The notes under the pieces were generated by a model. That model worked only from the letters and a program-made list of their open reading frames with translations, made no database searches and was not told the DNA's origin. Shown piece after piece: positions 19,701 through 30,100 of a stretch of DNA of 64,000 nt (its first letter is position 1; each line of letters starts with the position of its first letter). The translations under genes and the position numbers were made by a program. The stretch is from Herpetomonas samuelpessoai (Eukaryota; Euglenozoa; Kinetoplastea; Trypanosomatida; Trypanosomatidae), in the NCBI GenBank assembly GCA_030849835.1, contig JASAOC010002060.1:1-64000 (forward strand). The letters are read 5' to 3'.

Positions 19701-20660
19701 ATTGAGGACGCGCTCAAGGGGACGGGAGTGGTCGTGGATCGGCAGCTGGTCGAGCTGTCCAACATGTTTTACACGCTGCTCCCGCACATTGTGCCGACCC
19801 ACTCACGTCTCCCTGCGATTGATAACACGCTCATCTTGCAAAAGAAGATTGACCTTGTGCAGACGCTAGGAGACATCGAAATCGCCAACGCCATCATGAA
19901 GCGCGATGCCCTCTCCCGCCAGCAGCTTGAGCAGCAGATGCGCGACGGTAAGCCGATCCAGGTGCAGCACCACTTGGACAAGGTGTACGCGTCCTTGCGG
20001 TGCGACATTGCCCCACTGGACCCGAGCGACGCCGTCGCCCAGCGCATTCAGCGCTACGCGGAGCTCACATGCGGGACGACGCACTCCATGGTTCCTCATG
20101 TCGAGCAAATTTTCACGATTCGACGGGAAGGAGAGGAGGAGCGGTGGGCAGAGCTGTGTAAGGAGACGGCGCACGTGCCAGCAGGGCCGCAGAGCAACGT
20201 GCGCATGCTCTGGCACGGCAGCCGCAAGACCAACTTTCTTGGGATTCTCTCGCAAGGCCTCCGCATCGCGCCTCCCGAGGCACCGTCCACAGGCTACATG
20301 TTTGGCAAAGGCATCTACTTCGCAGATGTGGTGAGCAAGGCCAGCGGTTACTGTCACCCCATCAATCACAAAGGGCTCATGCTTCTGTCCGAGGTTGGCC
20401 TGGGAAGGATGCTGGAGCTCGGCTCGGCCCAGTACATGGAGAAGCCGCAGCACGGCTTCTACAGCACCAAAGGGGTCGGCCGCATGGCGCCGGACGGGAA
20501 AGAAATGCACGACGGCGTGCGATGGGCCATGGGGAGCGTGAAGGATCAGAAGCACCCGCGCATTCGCAAGACGTCGCTCTACTATCCCGAGTACATCATT
20601 TACGATCCCCGGCAGTACCGCATGAAGTACCTCGTGCAGATGTGTTTCCGGCATAGGTAA
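16737..20660 (+). CDS. PARP: Poly(ADP-ribose) polymerase with WWE repeats, WGR domain and MGNSIS start
   Basis: A 1307-residue enzyme predicted to transfer ADP-ribose from NAD+ to proteins. Domains in order: a possible degenerate WWE (about 20-125, ending LLIDFERMSG); WWE at about 204-303 (LAWWLWFGRG ... YHFNFEAMTQ ... RPIRRL); WWE at about 343-441 (PLWKWENSKGRATFEPY); WWE at about 585-692 (VRWQYGNSHGRAWRDM ... YTLNFDAMTQ ... RPLRRKV); WGR at about 802-892 (HTRWGRVGHSGSVKSTRF); helical regulatory domain at about 932-1072; catalytic domain to the end. The H-Y-E triad is present: LWHGSRKTNF near 1158, GKGIYFADV near 1190 and YPEYIIYD near 1283, so polymer synthesis is plausible. WWE domains bind ADP-ribose units and WGR contacts DNA and relays damage signals. 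Positions 1-6 (MGNSIS) fit an N-myristoylation site. Known trypanosome PARPs are much shorter; the WWE array is the odd part. Confidence 0.9.
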   Translation: MGNSISTDASWSLGSAVDARYSDGQVLELCGASHRVEAAYQRWLNRQQSTLSQAQHTRGKAPSAGKPPLAAHPSPDSTVLLDFSIIGFSATPKDASPASSLTGDGVALQLLIDFERMSGQLVLPMPFATSDAQLRAAVTTNDMSNGKVTASSVTTAPVMSEAATITMAPTASVPSCLPMGRQPPRFLLRNGVPPAIPADLQLPMRHYRGLAWWLWFGRGSFRDYSRGQRARLEQHYQAYLGAKDRYHLCQADPKATTDELSARLAHLNQTRTVTLQMQKHTYHFNFEAMTQRSARTNRVRPIRRLDHRHQPPSRRPHASQQHPVSTREGDLVVLASLGDGDMVPLWKWENSKGRATFEPYTPTLCAEIERLYQRVLADVDAFRKEHGDGAAVDPKLYQRTLRMLPRAGARRRMRFTFIFENPQRFQQVNPRSLLARTIVRTLVPRTAMLQLIQVFAAAKPNTTAGTTTTAESAPSELPLLPATATNDTGNLQNNTDARETASDGEHGKEVIAKALGLSEQSVTSRNRIASAWGCEPTLLETMQSKPGTTVNPSTTVVPPSPTIAPTTPSSAAEATVTTTAAPTTERVRWQYGNSHGRAWRDMRPTDNRVVEDLYKAHTEAKHKLLAGDWTSKPTEGAAHTGTMTTAGQATPPLPKAVQKGVRCGRQHYTLNFDAMTQLNETTGKTRPLRRKVAAPPDSAEKMPVAPVTTATVDVAATQADEGANTQALVDVPADSRAVAERENVGPLPEEDKGPRGDGSTYLGRGRVDPRAGADLCARCVVMTGPATDVGGGAGAAPAAPYMCMLNKADIKANNNKFYFIQLLQAKGRTDEYHLHTRWGRVGHSGSVKSTRFSCAEDAVRAFERTFSSKTGNRWTDGKNFKLHPGMYMLMRIDNRTDEERDAEDGPVDQEQLKKITAAAEGRVALKTPQVIELPSQLPPLVRSLMTYLTDRRDMNSMMSGDFSLDVKRMPLGRITKDQIKDAFAVLTKIEDALKGTGVVVDRQLVELSNMFYTLLPHIVPTHSRLPAIDNTLILQKKIDLVQTLGDIEIANAIMKRDALSRQQLEQQMRDGKPIQVQHHLDKVYASLRCDIAPLDPSDAVAQRIQRYAELTCGTTHSMVPHVEQIFTIRREGEEERWAELCKETAHVPAGPQSNVRMLWHGSRKTNFLGILSQGLRIAPPEAPSTGYMFGKGIYFADVVSKASGYCHPINHKGLMLLSEVGLGRMLELGSAQYMEKPQHGFYSTKGVGRMAPDGKEMHDGVRWAMGSVKDQKHPRIRKTSLYYPEYIIYDPRQYRMKYLVQMCFRHR

Positions 20661-21498
20661 GCCGTCGCCACCAACACGTCTGTTCACGCAGGCGGAGAAT
20701 GTGTGTTCTTATTTCATTCGCTGTTTCTTCTTTTTTTTTTTTCAGATTCATTCCTGTACCTCTTCCTTCTTTTTTTCTTATCTTCGTTCTCTTTTTTTTT
20801 CTTTTTTGCATCGACGCCATACCTTTCTAATTCATTTTTAATTTTTATTTCCTGTTACTCGTTTCCTACAGCGCATTGAACGTTCTTCCCCCCCCCCTTC
20901 CCCTCTCTTTACTTACGCTTTCACTTTTTCAACGTTTTTTCACCCTCTTCGTTTTCTCTCGCTGACTACCCCGCGCTCCTGCTGGTTCACTCTTTGTTCG
21001 CTTTTCGGGATCTCCATTCCGTTCATAACCTCCTGAAGCGTTGTAACCTGAAGCAAAAAAAGAAAGCCCCTCCCAAGGAACGGCCACCCACGGCAGAGGA
21101 GGAGCTCGCACGGCACTTGCGTTTCGCAAAGAGAGGGCCATCTGTGTATGTGCTGTTGCTGCCGGAAACAAGCCAGTGGGGTGCACTTGCGCTTCTACAC
21201 ACGGCATCTGTTCTTCCACATGTTTCCGATACCTGTGCTAGTGAAGTCATCTGAAGACGTGTATTCTTCTCTTATGCGCGTGCCTCCTCGACCTCACCTC
21301 TCCCATCACCATTCCATTGCTTCTCTTTTTTTAAAGCACTGGACCGCACTACTTGTCTAGGAAACGGAACCCATTGCGGGCGTGGCGCAAGCTTTATTTA
21401 TTTATAATTGGGACTATCCCGCTACCCCTTCCCCACCCTTCCGTTGCTCTTGAGGAACATCGGAGCACCTCTGTCTACTACTCGTCTCTCGGTCAGTC
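20661..21498 (+). other. Intergenic region between PARP and Bfr2-like genes
   Basis: Very T-rich for the first 300 bases, with a C9 run near 20888. A short frame at 20994-21254 contains a basic KQKKKAPPKERPP stretch but has no ATG at its head and is not supported. A pyrimidine tract ending in CAG (AG 21495-21496) touches the next ATG, too close to be the only acceptor. Confidence 0.5.
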
Positions 21499-23346
21499 AT
21501 GTCCTCTCGCAAGCCCAAGAATGGCGGCGGTGCCACGTTGCAGCTGCGAAAAAAGAAAAAGACAATGGCGGAGATGGTCAATGACCAAATGCAGGATGAA
21601 ATGACGGGGCGTCACGCAGGACGGCGCGGAAGTGGTAAGGGCGGTGCAGCAGCGGCTGCCTACGACCCTTTCCTGGAGGAAGAAGGGAACATGGGGATTG
21701 CCGAAGATTACGAATGGAACGAAGACGCGGCGGCCGAAGACGACGGGTTTACGGAGGCGTTCGACGACGCCAATGGCAGCAGCCGCGGAGGTAAAGGCTC
21801 CAAGAAGCTCAAAAGCAATGCCAGCAGCAGCAGCACCACTGTGTCTGGCGCAAAGCGCAGCCGAAGCGGCGGGGCAGCTGCGGACGATGGCTACGGGGCG
21901 CCGGCTGAGCAGCGCCTGCGCCGCCGCGGCCCCCTTGACGATGACCTCTCCCAGGGCAAGTACGCCGCGCAGCCGGTGGCCAACGTCGAGGCCATGATGG
22001 ACGACCTCTTTGGCGACCTCGACATGGGCGACATCGACGCCGAGGGTGAGGAGGAGGTGTACGGGTATGGCGACGGCGCCGACAGCGGGGCAGACGACGG
22101 CGAGGAGGAGGAGGAGGACTCTCCGGCGGGGGGCCGGCGGGGGAAGAAGGCGGGCGCAAAAAAAGCCAAGGACCTCACGGAGGAGGAGTACATGGCCTAC
22201 CTGGCGGAGAAGCGCAAGAAGCGCAAGGCCGTCCTCTCGGGCAGCGGTCTCTCGCTGGGTGAGGTGGACGGAGAGGAGGGCGCTATCTTGGAGCAGCTGG
22301 AGAGCCTGCGACAGGCGCAGGTAAGCTTGGTCAACCAAGGAGGCGCGGCCGGTGCCCAAGACAAGGGTGGTGAGGACACCCTGCGGAGCAAGACACAGGA
22401 AGCCGTTAAGCATTATATTATGCTGTACTCGCAGCTGCTGCGCATCCGTGTGAAGCTGCAGCCCGCCGTTACAAAAGCCGTGAGCATGCCTCAGTATTAC
22501 GCCAAGAAATTCTTCACCAAGGGCATGCATGCAGAAGACGAGGAGGAAGAGGAAGACAGCGAGGGCGACGCGGCTGCCTCCCCAGCAGACATCTCCGAAG
22601 CGTACGATGACGTGGTCGCCGAGCTGATGGAGTTGCTGGCGCTGCTCTACAGCTTCACATCCCCCGCGGCCTCAGCGAAGACAGCGGCCGCAAGCGCCAC
22701 CTCGTCCGCTTCCGCGTCCTTGCCCGTTCCGAGCTTCGCCAAGATCCAGTCGTACCACCGCAACCACGTCAAGAAGAACGCCGACGCGTGCCTGGAGTAC
22801 TGGGGAAGCAAACTCGTGCAAACGAACAGTGCGAAGCTCAAGGCTATTTCACAGCCCTTGCCACAGCAGATTGAGGCTATCCTGGCCAACATGCCTCGCC
22901 TCCGCAGCAAGGTGCAGAAGAACCGTGCGCACTTGCCCATCCTCGCCCACCCGGACCACGAGCGCGCCGCCGCGGCCAAGGCGGCCGGTACGCAGGCGTC
23001 CCCTGCAGACGACAGCATCGCCGCTCGCAACGCCGAGGCTGCTCTGAAGCGCGCCATGGTCATGGCAGAAGGCGACGTGGACGAGGAAATTTTTGACGAC
23101 TCAGACTTTCTTCGCGAACTCGTGCGACGGGGTGGCGCCGTCGCCCATCGTCTGGAACAGCAGCTGGCTGACATCAATCGTGAGACGCTTCCGGCGAAGG
23201 AGGCGAGCCGCAAGGGATTTCATAGGAGGACCAAGGGGAAAGAAGTGTCCTACGACGCACGGCCGAAGCTTGTCGGCTTTCTCATGTCAGAGGACCTTGA
23301 GAGCAGCGGGCGCAATGACGTGGTGCTCAAGTCGCTCTTTCAGTGA
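21499..23346 (+). CDS. BFR2: Bfr2/AATF (Che-1) family ribosome biogenesis protein
   Basis: A 615-residue protein. The N-terminal half is acidic and Gly/Ala/Lys-rich, as in other family members. The conserved core starts near residue 298 (AVKHYIMLYSQLLRIRVKLQ), continues with LEYWGSKLVQTNSAKLKAIS near 432 (family block with W and KLKAFNQS), PQQIEAIL near 455, and an acidic DEEIFDDSDFLRELV near 528, the family's hallmark DDEIFDDxDFYxxLL. The C-terminal TRAUB block reads KGKEVSYDARPKLVGFLMSE near 578, matching the family GRKLRYxVHxKLxxFM. In yeast and human, Bfr2/AATF is part of the nucleolar small-subunit processome acting on early pre-18S rRNA. The order and identity of blocks make the family call firm. 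Start is the first ATG, after a pyrimidine-rich leader. Confidence 0.88.
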   Translation: MSSRKPKNGGGATLQLRKKKKTMAEMVNDQMQDEMTGRHAGRRGSGKGGAAAAAYDPFLEEEGNMGIAEDYEWNEDAAAEDDGFTEAFDDANGSSRGGKGSKKLKSNASSSSTTVSGAKRSRSGGAAADDGYGAPAEQRLRRRGPLDDDLSQGKYAAQPVANVEAMMDDLFGDLDMGDIDAEGEEEVYGYGDGADSGADDGEEEEEDSPAGGRRGKKAGAKKAKDLTEEEYMAYLAEKRKKRKAVLSGSGLSLGEVDGEEGAILEQLESLRQAQVSLVNQGGAAGAQDKGGEDTLRSKTQEAVKHYIMLYSQLLRIRVKLQPAVTKAVSMPQYYAKKFFTKGMHAEDEEEEEDSEGDAAASPADISEAYDDVVAELMELLALLYSFTSPAASAKTAAASATSSASASLPVPSFAKIQSYHRNHVKKNADACLEYWGSKLVQTNSAKLKAISQPLPQQIEAILANMPRLRSKVQKNRAHLPILAHPDHERAAAAKAAGTQASPADDSIAARNAEAALKRAMVMAEGDVDEEIFDDSDFLRELVRRGGAVAHRLEQQLADINRETLPAKEASRKGFHRRTKGKEVSYDARPKLVGFLMSEDLESSGRNDVVLKSLFQ

Positions 23347-24149
23347 AACCAAAAAAAAAAAAAAAAAGCATGAACCGTGAACGTCCCCACTTGTTTTCAC
23401 TGATAGTTCTCCTTCGTCAACTGCGCAATTGTCGTTGCTTTCGTGTGTCTTTTTTTTTTTTCTTAATCCGTAATGCGATTAATACGAATAAGAAGCGTGC
23501 ATGAGCAAGTGCTCTATTTATAAGCAGACAAACGAAAGAAGAAGAAAAAACGAAAACACTGACACACAAGGCCGAAAAGGCAAAAAGCTTGACGTTGAAC
23601 GTTGAATGTGCGTACACGCTTCTTAGTAGCGTCCCCACTTTATTGTCTGAGCGGAACTTGGAAGTGAAACGTACAATAAGCAGCCCACCACTCTGAGAAG
23701 AGGACCAACGAAATCACTTTGAGGACAGTGTGTTCGCTTATGTCTCGCTTCCCCTCCCCTCCCATCTCCACGGGAATGCAGCGCATGACCGCGACCACCT
23801 CGAGAAATAGTGGGTGTACCGTTGTTTCTTTCACTCCCCTTTCCGATAATGCGAACACGACCGCTTTCCCTCATCCTGTGTTGACGAATGCCAAGAAAGG
23901 AACGCCCGTATACTAGAATTGTCGTGACTCCCGCGGTGAGACCTGTACGACGCCGGTTGTTAGAATCGTCTCACTTGTCTGCTTTGGTTTATTTTTTGGA
24001 CTCACACAAAAAAAGGAAAGGAGCAACAGAAAGATACTGTACTCCTGTTTCGTAACTATTGTGGTTGCGCTAGCCGCTGTTTTTGTTGTTGTTTTTTTTT
24101 TTTTTTTGCGTGTGTTTTCCGTTTTAAATTTAAAAAACAAGCAAGGGTC
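23347..24149 (+). other. Intergenic region with long A and T homopolymers
   Basis: An A17 run (23351-23367) lies four bases after the preceding stop codon, and T11 and T17 runs occur near 23450 and 24090-24107. Between them is unremarkable sequence with no convincing ORF or RNA gene. The T17 run followed by AG at 24140-24141 is a possible acceptor for the next gene. Confidence 0.55.
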
Positions 24150-27100
24150 ATGTCGACAGCGGTGTCGGCCAAGGAATGGCACGGTCGCTTCACGGAGGCC
24201 ATTCATCCAGCCATCTGGCGACTTCTTCAGCACGATAGTGACGAAAACAAAAGCGCACTCGTCGAGGTCGTCGCAGCGTCGTTGCGCTCCCTGATAGCCA
24301 GTCCGTCTCCTGCATCGTCGAGCACCAATGCCGCAGTTCTTGATGCGCTGCCCGCCGTGACGGAGCACCTCTTCGCTCCCATCTGGGAGGAAGAACTGAG
24401 GGAGATGCTAGAGACCTCTGTGCAGGCGAAGCCATCGGACAGTGGCAGTGCCGCATGCGACCAACCGCCTGTCGCAGCCAAAGCCCGCCAGGTGGAGCAG
24501 CTGTTCACAGCTATCTGGGGGGAAGTGCTTGTGTTTCTCCAGCTTGTGCCTTTGTCGGTGCACGCACGCGCCGCGCAGAACGGCAATGAAGAAAGCGAGG
24601 ATGTAGACAAGCATCTGCCATCAGGGGTGAAGAGCGCCATGCTGGCCATCACCGAGGGCATCTTCACGCTTGGTCGTGAGGCCGCTGCGGCGACCTCCGC
24701 TGGAGAAGAAGATGCATCCTTGTTTTCTACGGCGCTTCAACAGCTGTGGTACGCTGCTGCCTTCCTCTTTCTGCAGCAGCTCTCTGCCCGGAATGCGCAC
24801 ACCATTGCTGCATGGAAGCAGTTCTCTGTCACGTGCGCAGAGGAGCTTAAGCGTGACGTCACACGCGGACCAACGGCCGCTCGCGCGCTTGCCGCGTGGG
24901 CCGCAACGCTCACCACCACCACCACCACCACAGGTGCACCCAACTCGGACAGCCCTCTCTCGCCTGTGCTCCTCAAGGAAACAGTAGAGCGCACTCGGTT
25001 TCGCCGAGCAGCGCTGCTCTTCAAGTCCTTCACGCCGCACATGGTGTCTCAGGCGCCTGGCACCACGTTTTTGCTGGTGCACACGCTCGACGGTTTCCGC
25101 TCGGCGTGGCGCACGCTGCTAGAGACGGAGGTCCTCGCGAAGCAGGCTGGCAAGCTGACCGCGGCAGCGCGCGAGTACTTCGGTGGCTGTGGTGCGGCAC
25201 GCAGCGGAAGTAAGGAAGGGCCAGCTGCCGATTTTCCCGCCACCGCGATGACAATGACGCCACAGTCACCGCTCCTAGGGAAGATGACGCCTGCGGAGAA
25301 GCAGTTGGCAGAGCTGGTCGCCGAGTATGCGGATCGCCTTCTTGTGATTCTTGGGAAAGGCAACGTGCACGGCTTTCTCCTTGCGACTGCGATCGGATCA
25401 GTGGTGGCCGCGCGTCTTGTGATACCCCATCCGACGCGGGCACCAGCCGCAAGCCCACGGGCCGCCCCGGCGACGTCCACGGCGTCATCAGCAACCTCCG
25501 CACCCACCCCGCCACCAACGCGCGTGCTCGGCCGTGGCATGACGGGCCGCGCGGTCGGCGGCGCGCTCCCCACGGCGGCCACCTTTGCGGCACCACCCAC
25601 AATGACCGCGGCTGGCCTCCCTGCTCTCGCCGCGTCCACGGCAGCAGCGAGCCTTCCTCCCATGCCCGCCCACCCCACCGCAGATGCCGTGGAGTTGAAA
25701 GGTGTCACGGCAACAGGGACGACGGCGCCTGACAAGGGCTGGCTACCCCCGTGGTCTCCCTCGGCGGCTCCGCTCACCGCGAGCGACGTGGAGTGGTGCC
25801 TGCTGGAGTTCGCGCCGCTGGGCCTGCTAATGCGACGCCTATCCATCTACCCGTACTTGCAGCCGCATCTGTTTCACTTTGCGACCCAACTCAAGCTTGG
25901 CCTCGGAGACGCGCAGTACACAGAGGCGCGCGAACGATTTACCGTAGCGTGTCTCCTGTCTGGGCTCGTGGACCCTGCCGTGGCCACCGCCATGTTCCAC
26001 TTCGCGGCCCACCCCGATCACGCCACGACGCAGACGGACTTCACGGGAGAAGCGGTCAGCCCTGGTGTTGCCGCGGGGGTCCTCTCCGGCGATGCCGCCG
26101 CGGCCGCGAACTATCACCGGGCACCCGGAGCGGCTCTCGCCGCGTTCACGGCGGCCATGAACCGGTACGCGGCGGCGGCCGATAGCGAGATTGTGTTTGA
26201 TGCGTCGGCGACCGCAGGCGGAGCGGCAGCAGGGGCGGCCGTGGGCGGGTTGGGTCTCTTGGACTCCGCCAGCGGGGGTCGCATGGGTCGACGCAAGCGT
26301 GGGGCACGGAGCGGTGCGGCGGCCGCGAATGCTGAGGACGCCGCATTGATGGCGCAACGCGAAGAGGAAAGCCGTAGCCGAGTGCCAGTCCCGCAGAATG
26401 GCGAGCTGCACGGGGCGCGCTTCTGTGTTATGGTGTACCCAGAGGTGCTTCCCACTTGGGAGCAATTCCTTTCCGCCGCGACAGGCAGTGCTGTTGTCGG
26501 CGCGAGTGGTGCTGCTGCAACGGGGTCACCGGTGCTGACGGCGCCGTCTCGCATGGTCGGGGAACTTGTGTCCGCCCATTACTTTACGCAAGCCGCGCGT
26601 GTGGTGGGCTACTACCTCCGCGAAGCCAAGGTGAATGTCTTTCTGACACCGCGGGCGGCACTGTCATCGAGCAGTACAGCCAACGCAAACACCGCCCGCT
26701 CAACGTTCAACCTCCAAGGGCAGCTCGCGGAAGTGGCGAAAGTAGGCTTTACAACCACGGCCACGGCGCCGCTGGCGAACAAGGAGTTTGTGCGGCGCTC
26801 ATACAACTGGCTCGCAAGCCTCTTGCCCGTGCTGCGGCTTGCCGGTAGCTACATGGCGTCCCAGGAGTTCGTCGTGCGGCTCCTCGATTGCCTAACGCAC
26901 ATGTGCCGCGTCGCCCTCTTGGAAGGAAAGGACGGTGCCGTTGCGACAGTTCACGGGGCGCGACGCTGCCTTACTCTCGCAGAGCTGCTTCTCGTGCTTG
27001 TTGTGATGCCGTGTCTTCGTGTCATGAACGCCTCCCCTCTTGTCTACAACCGCCTGGAGCTTCTCTTCGCCTGCTTTGAACGAGGCCACGACGATGCTCA

Positions 27101-30100
27101 GGTGCGGTACGGTGTGAATGAGGTAGAATATTTGCATTACAGTGCCTGGGTGCGCTACCTCTTACCAAATAGCCAGCTGGCACAGCAACAACAACAGCAG
27201 CAAGCCCTCTCCAGCAATCCAGGAGACCTCGCCTCTGAGGAGCACGCCGGCGAGGCTTCAGAAGTGGGATGGACAGCTGATATAGATGCCGGCTCACCCT
27301 TTGACCTATCTCGCGAAGATGCCAGGCAACTCTTCTCGGCCTCGGCCTTCATGTCGCCGTCGCAGTACCCGCATGACCGTGTGCGGTGCAAGGAGAACGA
27401 GGCCCTTTTCAACCAATCCCTGAAACGCATGAATGCGCATAACGTGGACTACTACCGCTGCCTCCTCCGTCAGGTCCTCTACGCCGAGCCTCTGTTTGTT
27501 CTGGACAAGCTCCTCACGCAGGCGGTGGGCTACGAGAACAGCTTCCTCCCGCTGCACACGCGTTTATTGCAGGGCCTGCCGTCCCCGATTTTGGCCCTCC
27601 TGCTTCACCACGGCCTCGCCACGTTGCGTCGATTTGCCCGCGAGGAGAAGATCACCGACGGGGGCGCCAGCACCAATCGCGTCAGCCTCGTGGCGACCTT
27701 CCTTGCGACCGTGTGGCGCCAAAACGTGGTGGCATTCGGGGCCACGGAGGAAAACGCGTCGGAAGATACGGGTGCTGGACAAGGCATGGCTGGCTGTGGT
27801 ATTATGCTGTTACGCGCGGCAGAGACGGCGCTGCGCAGCGACGCGCGACAGGACATGGTCCTTGGCGTGGAGCTGCTCAAGGCGCTTGTCTTTCAACTTG
27901 CCCATCGCAAGCTCGAGCACGAGGAGCAGTTCTCCGATGCACAACAAAAGGCACTGGTGACACCAACACACGCGACGAGGTTTTTTGGGCGAGGCTCCAT
28001 GGAGTCCTTCCGCATGGCGCGATGGTCACCGTGGCTCACACCAGCCGATATCGCTGCGGGCACGGCGGCTTTGGAAAAGGCGTTGCTCGCACCGTGTCGG
28101 TTGCCTGTGAAGAACCTGCCCTGCCACATCAACAGCAGCAGCAGCATCTCTGGTGAAGATGAACAAGCAGCCGCGCTGGGCGGCGCGGGCAAAAATTCCG
28201 AATGCCACGACGGCGATGGAGACGGCGACGACGACGTCCCTGCGGTTATACTAGACACGCTTAACATCGGTCAATGCCTGCTGCTTCACCTGTGCCGCCT
28301 TCACGCACGCGTTTACCGTCTGCAAGCGGACCTCGACGGCCCCATGGACCTCGTTCTCCTCACCTCTGCCAAGGATTTCAACTCGCTGAATGATTTGATT
28401 TTTATTCTGACGGAGATGCTGCCGCAAGGGCCGCCAGAGGCTTTGCTGGCGAACATTTCCATGGCGCACATGGCGCTAGCGCTTTCGGGGCACTTCCGAG
28501 TGGCCGCGTACAGCGCAAACATCGCGAGTGAGCAGAAACGCAGCGCTGCTTTCCGAGGCGTCATGCCTCCCCCACCTCCGTCGGCTGAGCTCTTGCAGAC
28601 GCCAGAGGAACGCCCGTGGCGCTGGCTGGCACGGATGCTGGAGGGCGGGTTGTCCTACGCGCTTGTGCGCCAGCTCTCCTGCTTCACGGCAGCCCATCTT
28701 GGCTTTGACGAGGACGCCTATGAAGCCGCGTTGGCGGAGTGGAAGGCGTGCAAGGCGAAGGCAGATCCTCGTGACGCCATCAAGCAAGCCCCTGCGAACG
28801 GTACCACCAACACCAACAATACGAGCAATGGGCATCTTGGCACAACGCTTGGAACGGGCGAGAAACGAGGCCGTGATGAAGGAGGTGTGAATGGTGACGC
28901 TGTCGCCTCCGCGGCCGCCGCAGCCTCCTCTCCCAGACGAAGTCCTGAGGAAGAAGAGCGCCAGGCCGAGCAGCAAGAGAAGCTTCGGGAAGAACGCAAG
29001 CGCCTGCTCGCGGCCACGGACGTCGGCACGGCGGTGTGGCTGCGCGAGCAGCTCCGTCTCATGGAAGAGGAAAAACTGGTTCACCGTGCTCTGGTGATTG
29101 AGGGCGAAGGAGCGCGTAGCGTGCTTTTCCAGCGTCTGATGGACGAAGTGCTCGCACCGCAAGAGACGGCCGCTCACAAGGACGCCGAGGCCGATCCGCG
29201 GCTTTCCCCCGAAGAAGTGGTCACCGCCTTTGCGATGGACTACCTCCTCCCTCGTGCCCTGCTCAGCCTTTCTGACACCATCTTCGTCGAGCGCCTGCTC
29301 ACCTGGCTGCTACGCAAGACGAACCCGCACAAGCAGAAGGATGAAGAGGGGCGCGCGCGACGTGCCATTGCCCACCGTCGCGTGACGGATCTCATGCTGA
29401 CCCTGGTGACGGGTGGCGTGGCTCTCTTCACGGGTCTCTCCGATGGGGAGTGCAAGCGTCTCGGGCACTTGCTCGCACACACTTTACGCAGCCTGGATAG
29501 CACCGCCACCATGCCGCCCCTTCCCGCCACCCTCGCCGCCGCCGTCGCCTCGATTCAACGCGCGAAGCTGGCGGAGGCCCCCAGCGGCATGGGAGCGAAG
29601 AGCGTCGCGGGTGTGTCAGGGGTGCGAGACGACGCAGGGCAACCGTCTCACTCTGCCATTACCCAATGCAGCGAAGCACAGTTCCAGGCCTATCTTGCGC
29701 CTGCACATCCAAGCACACTGGCGGCGCTGCTCTCCCGCGCTCAACCCTCGTCCGCATCCAAGCAGACCGGAAGTGAGGAAACCCCTTCTACAACGGATGC
29801 GGCAGGTGGCACTGCTGCCGCCGCCACCGCGTCCTCAATAGAGGCGCCCCCACTCGCCTACCCCCTTCAGCTGGAAGCCTTCCTCTGCCGCTTCTTTGTC
29901 CAGTACTTGGGGAACAAAGCAGACATTCCTCCTCACCTGCACCGAAACTGCTTTCTCGTGCTCGAGCGCCTCGACAAGAGTGTCTTTCCGGCGTGCCTGT
30001 GCTCCACCGAGCTGCTGCTGCGTGTGGTGGCCCTGCACGCCAGCAAGGACAATCGCAACTACGCGTCTGCTCTGGCGGTGCTCAAACCCATGCGGGAAAA

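Noticed and set aside
20994-21254. Short frame with a Lys/Pro-rich stretch between PARP and Bfr2
   Set aside because: It has no ATG at its head, is only 86 residues and matches nothing I recognise.
23347-23370. A17 run after the Bfr2 stop as the mark of a retrocopied gene
   Set aside because: No target-site duplication or second copy is seen, and A or T homopolymers are common in the spacers of this window.
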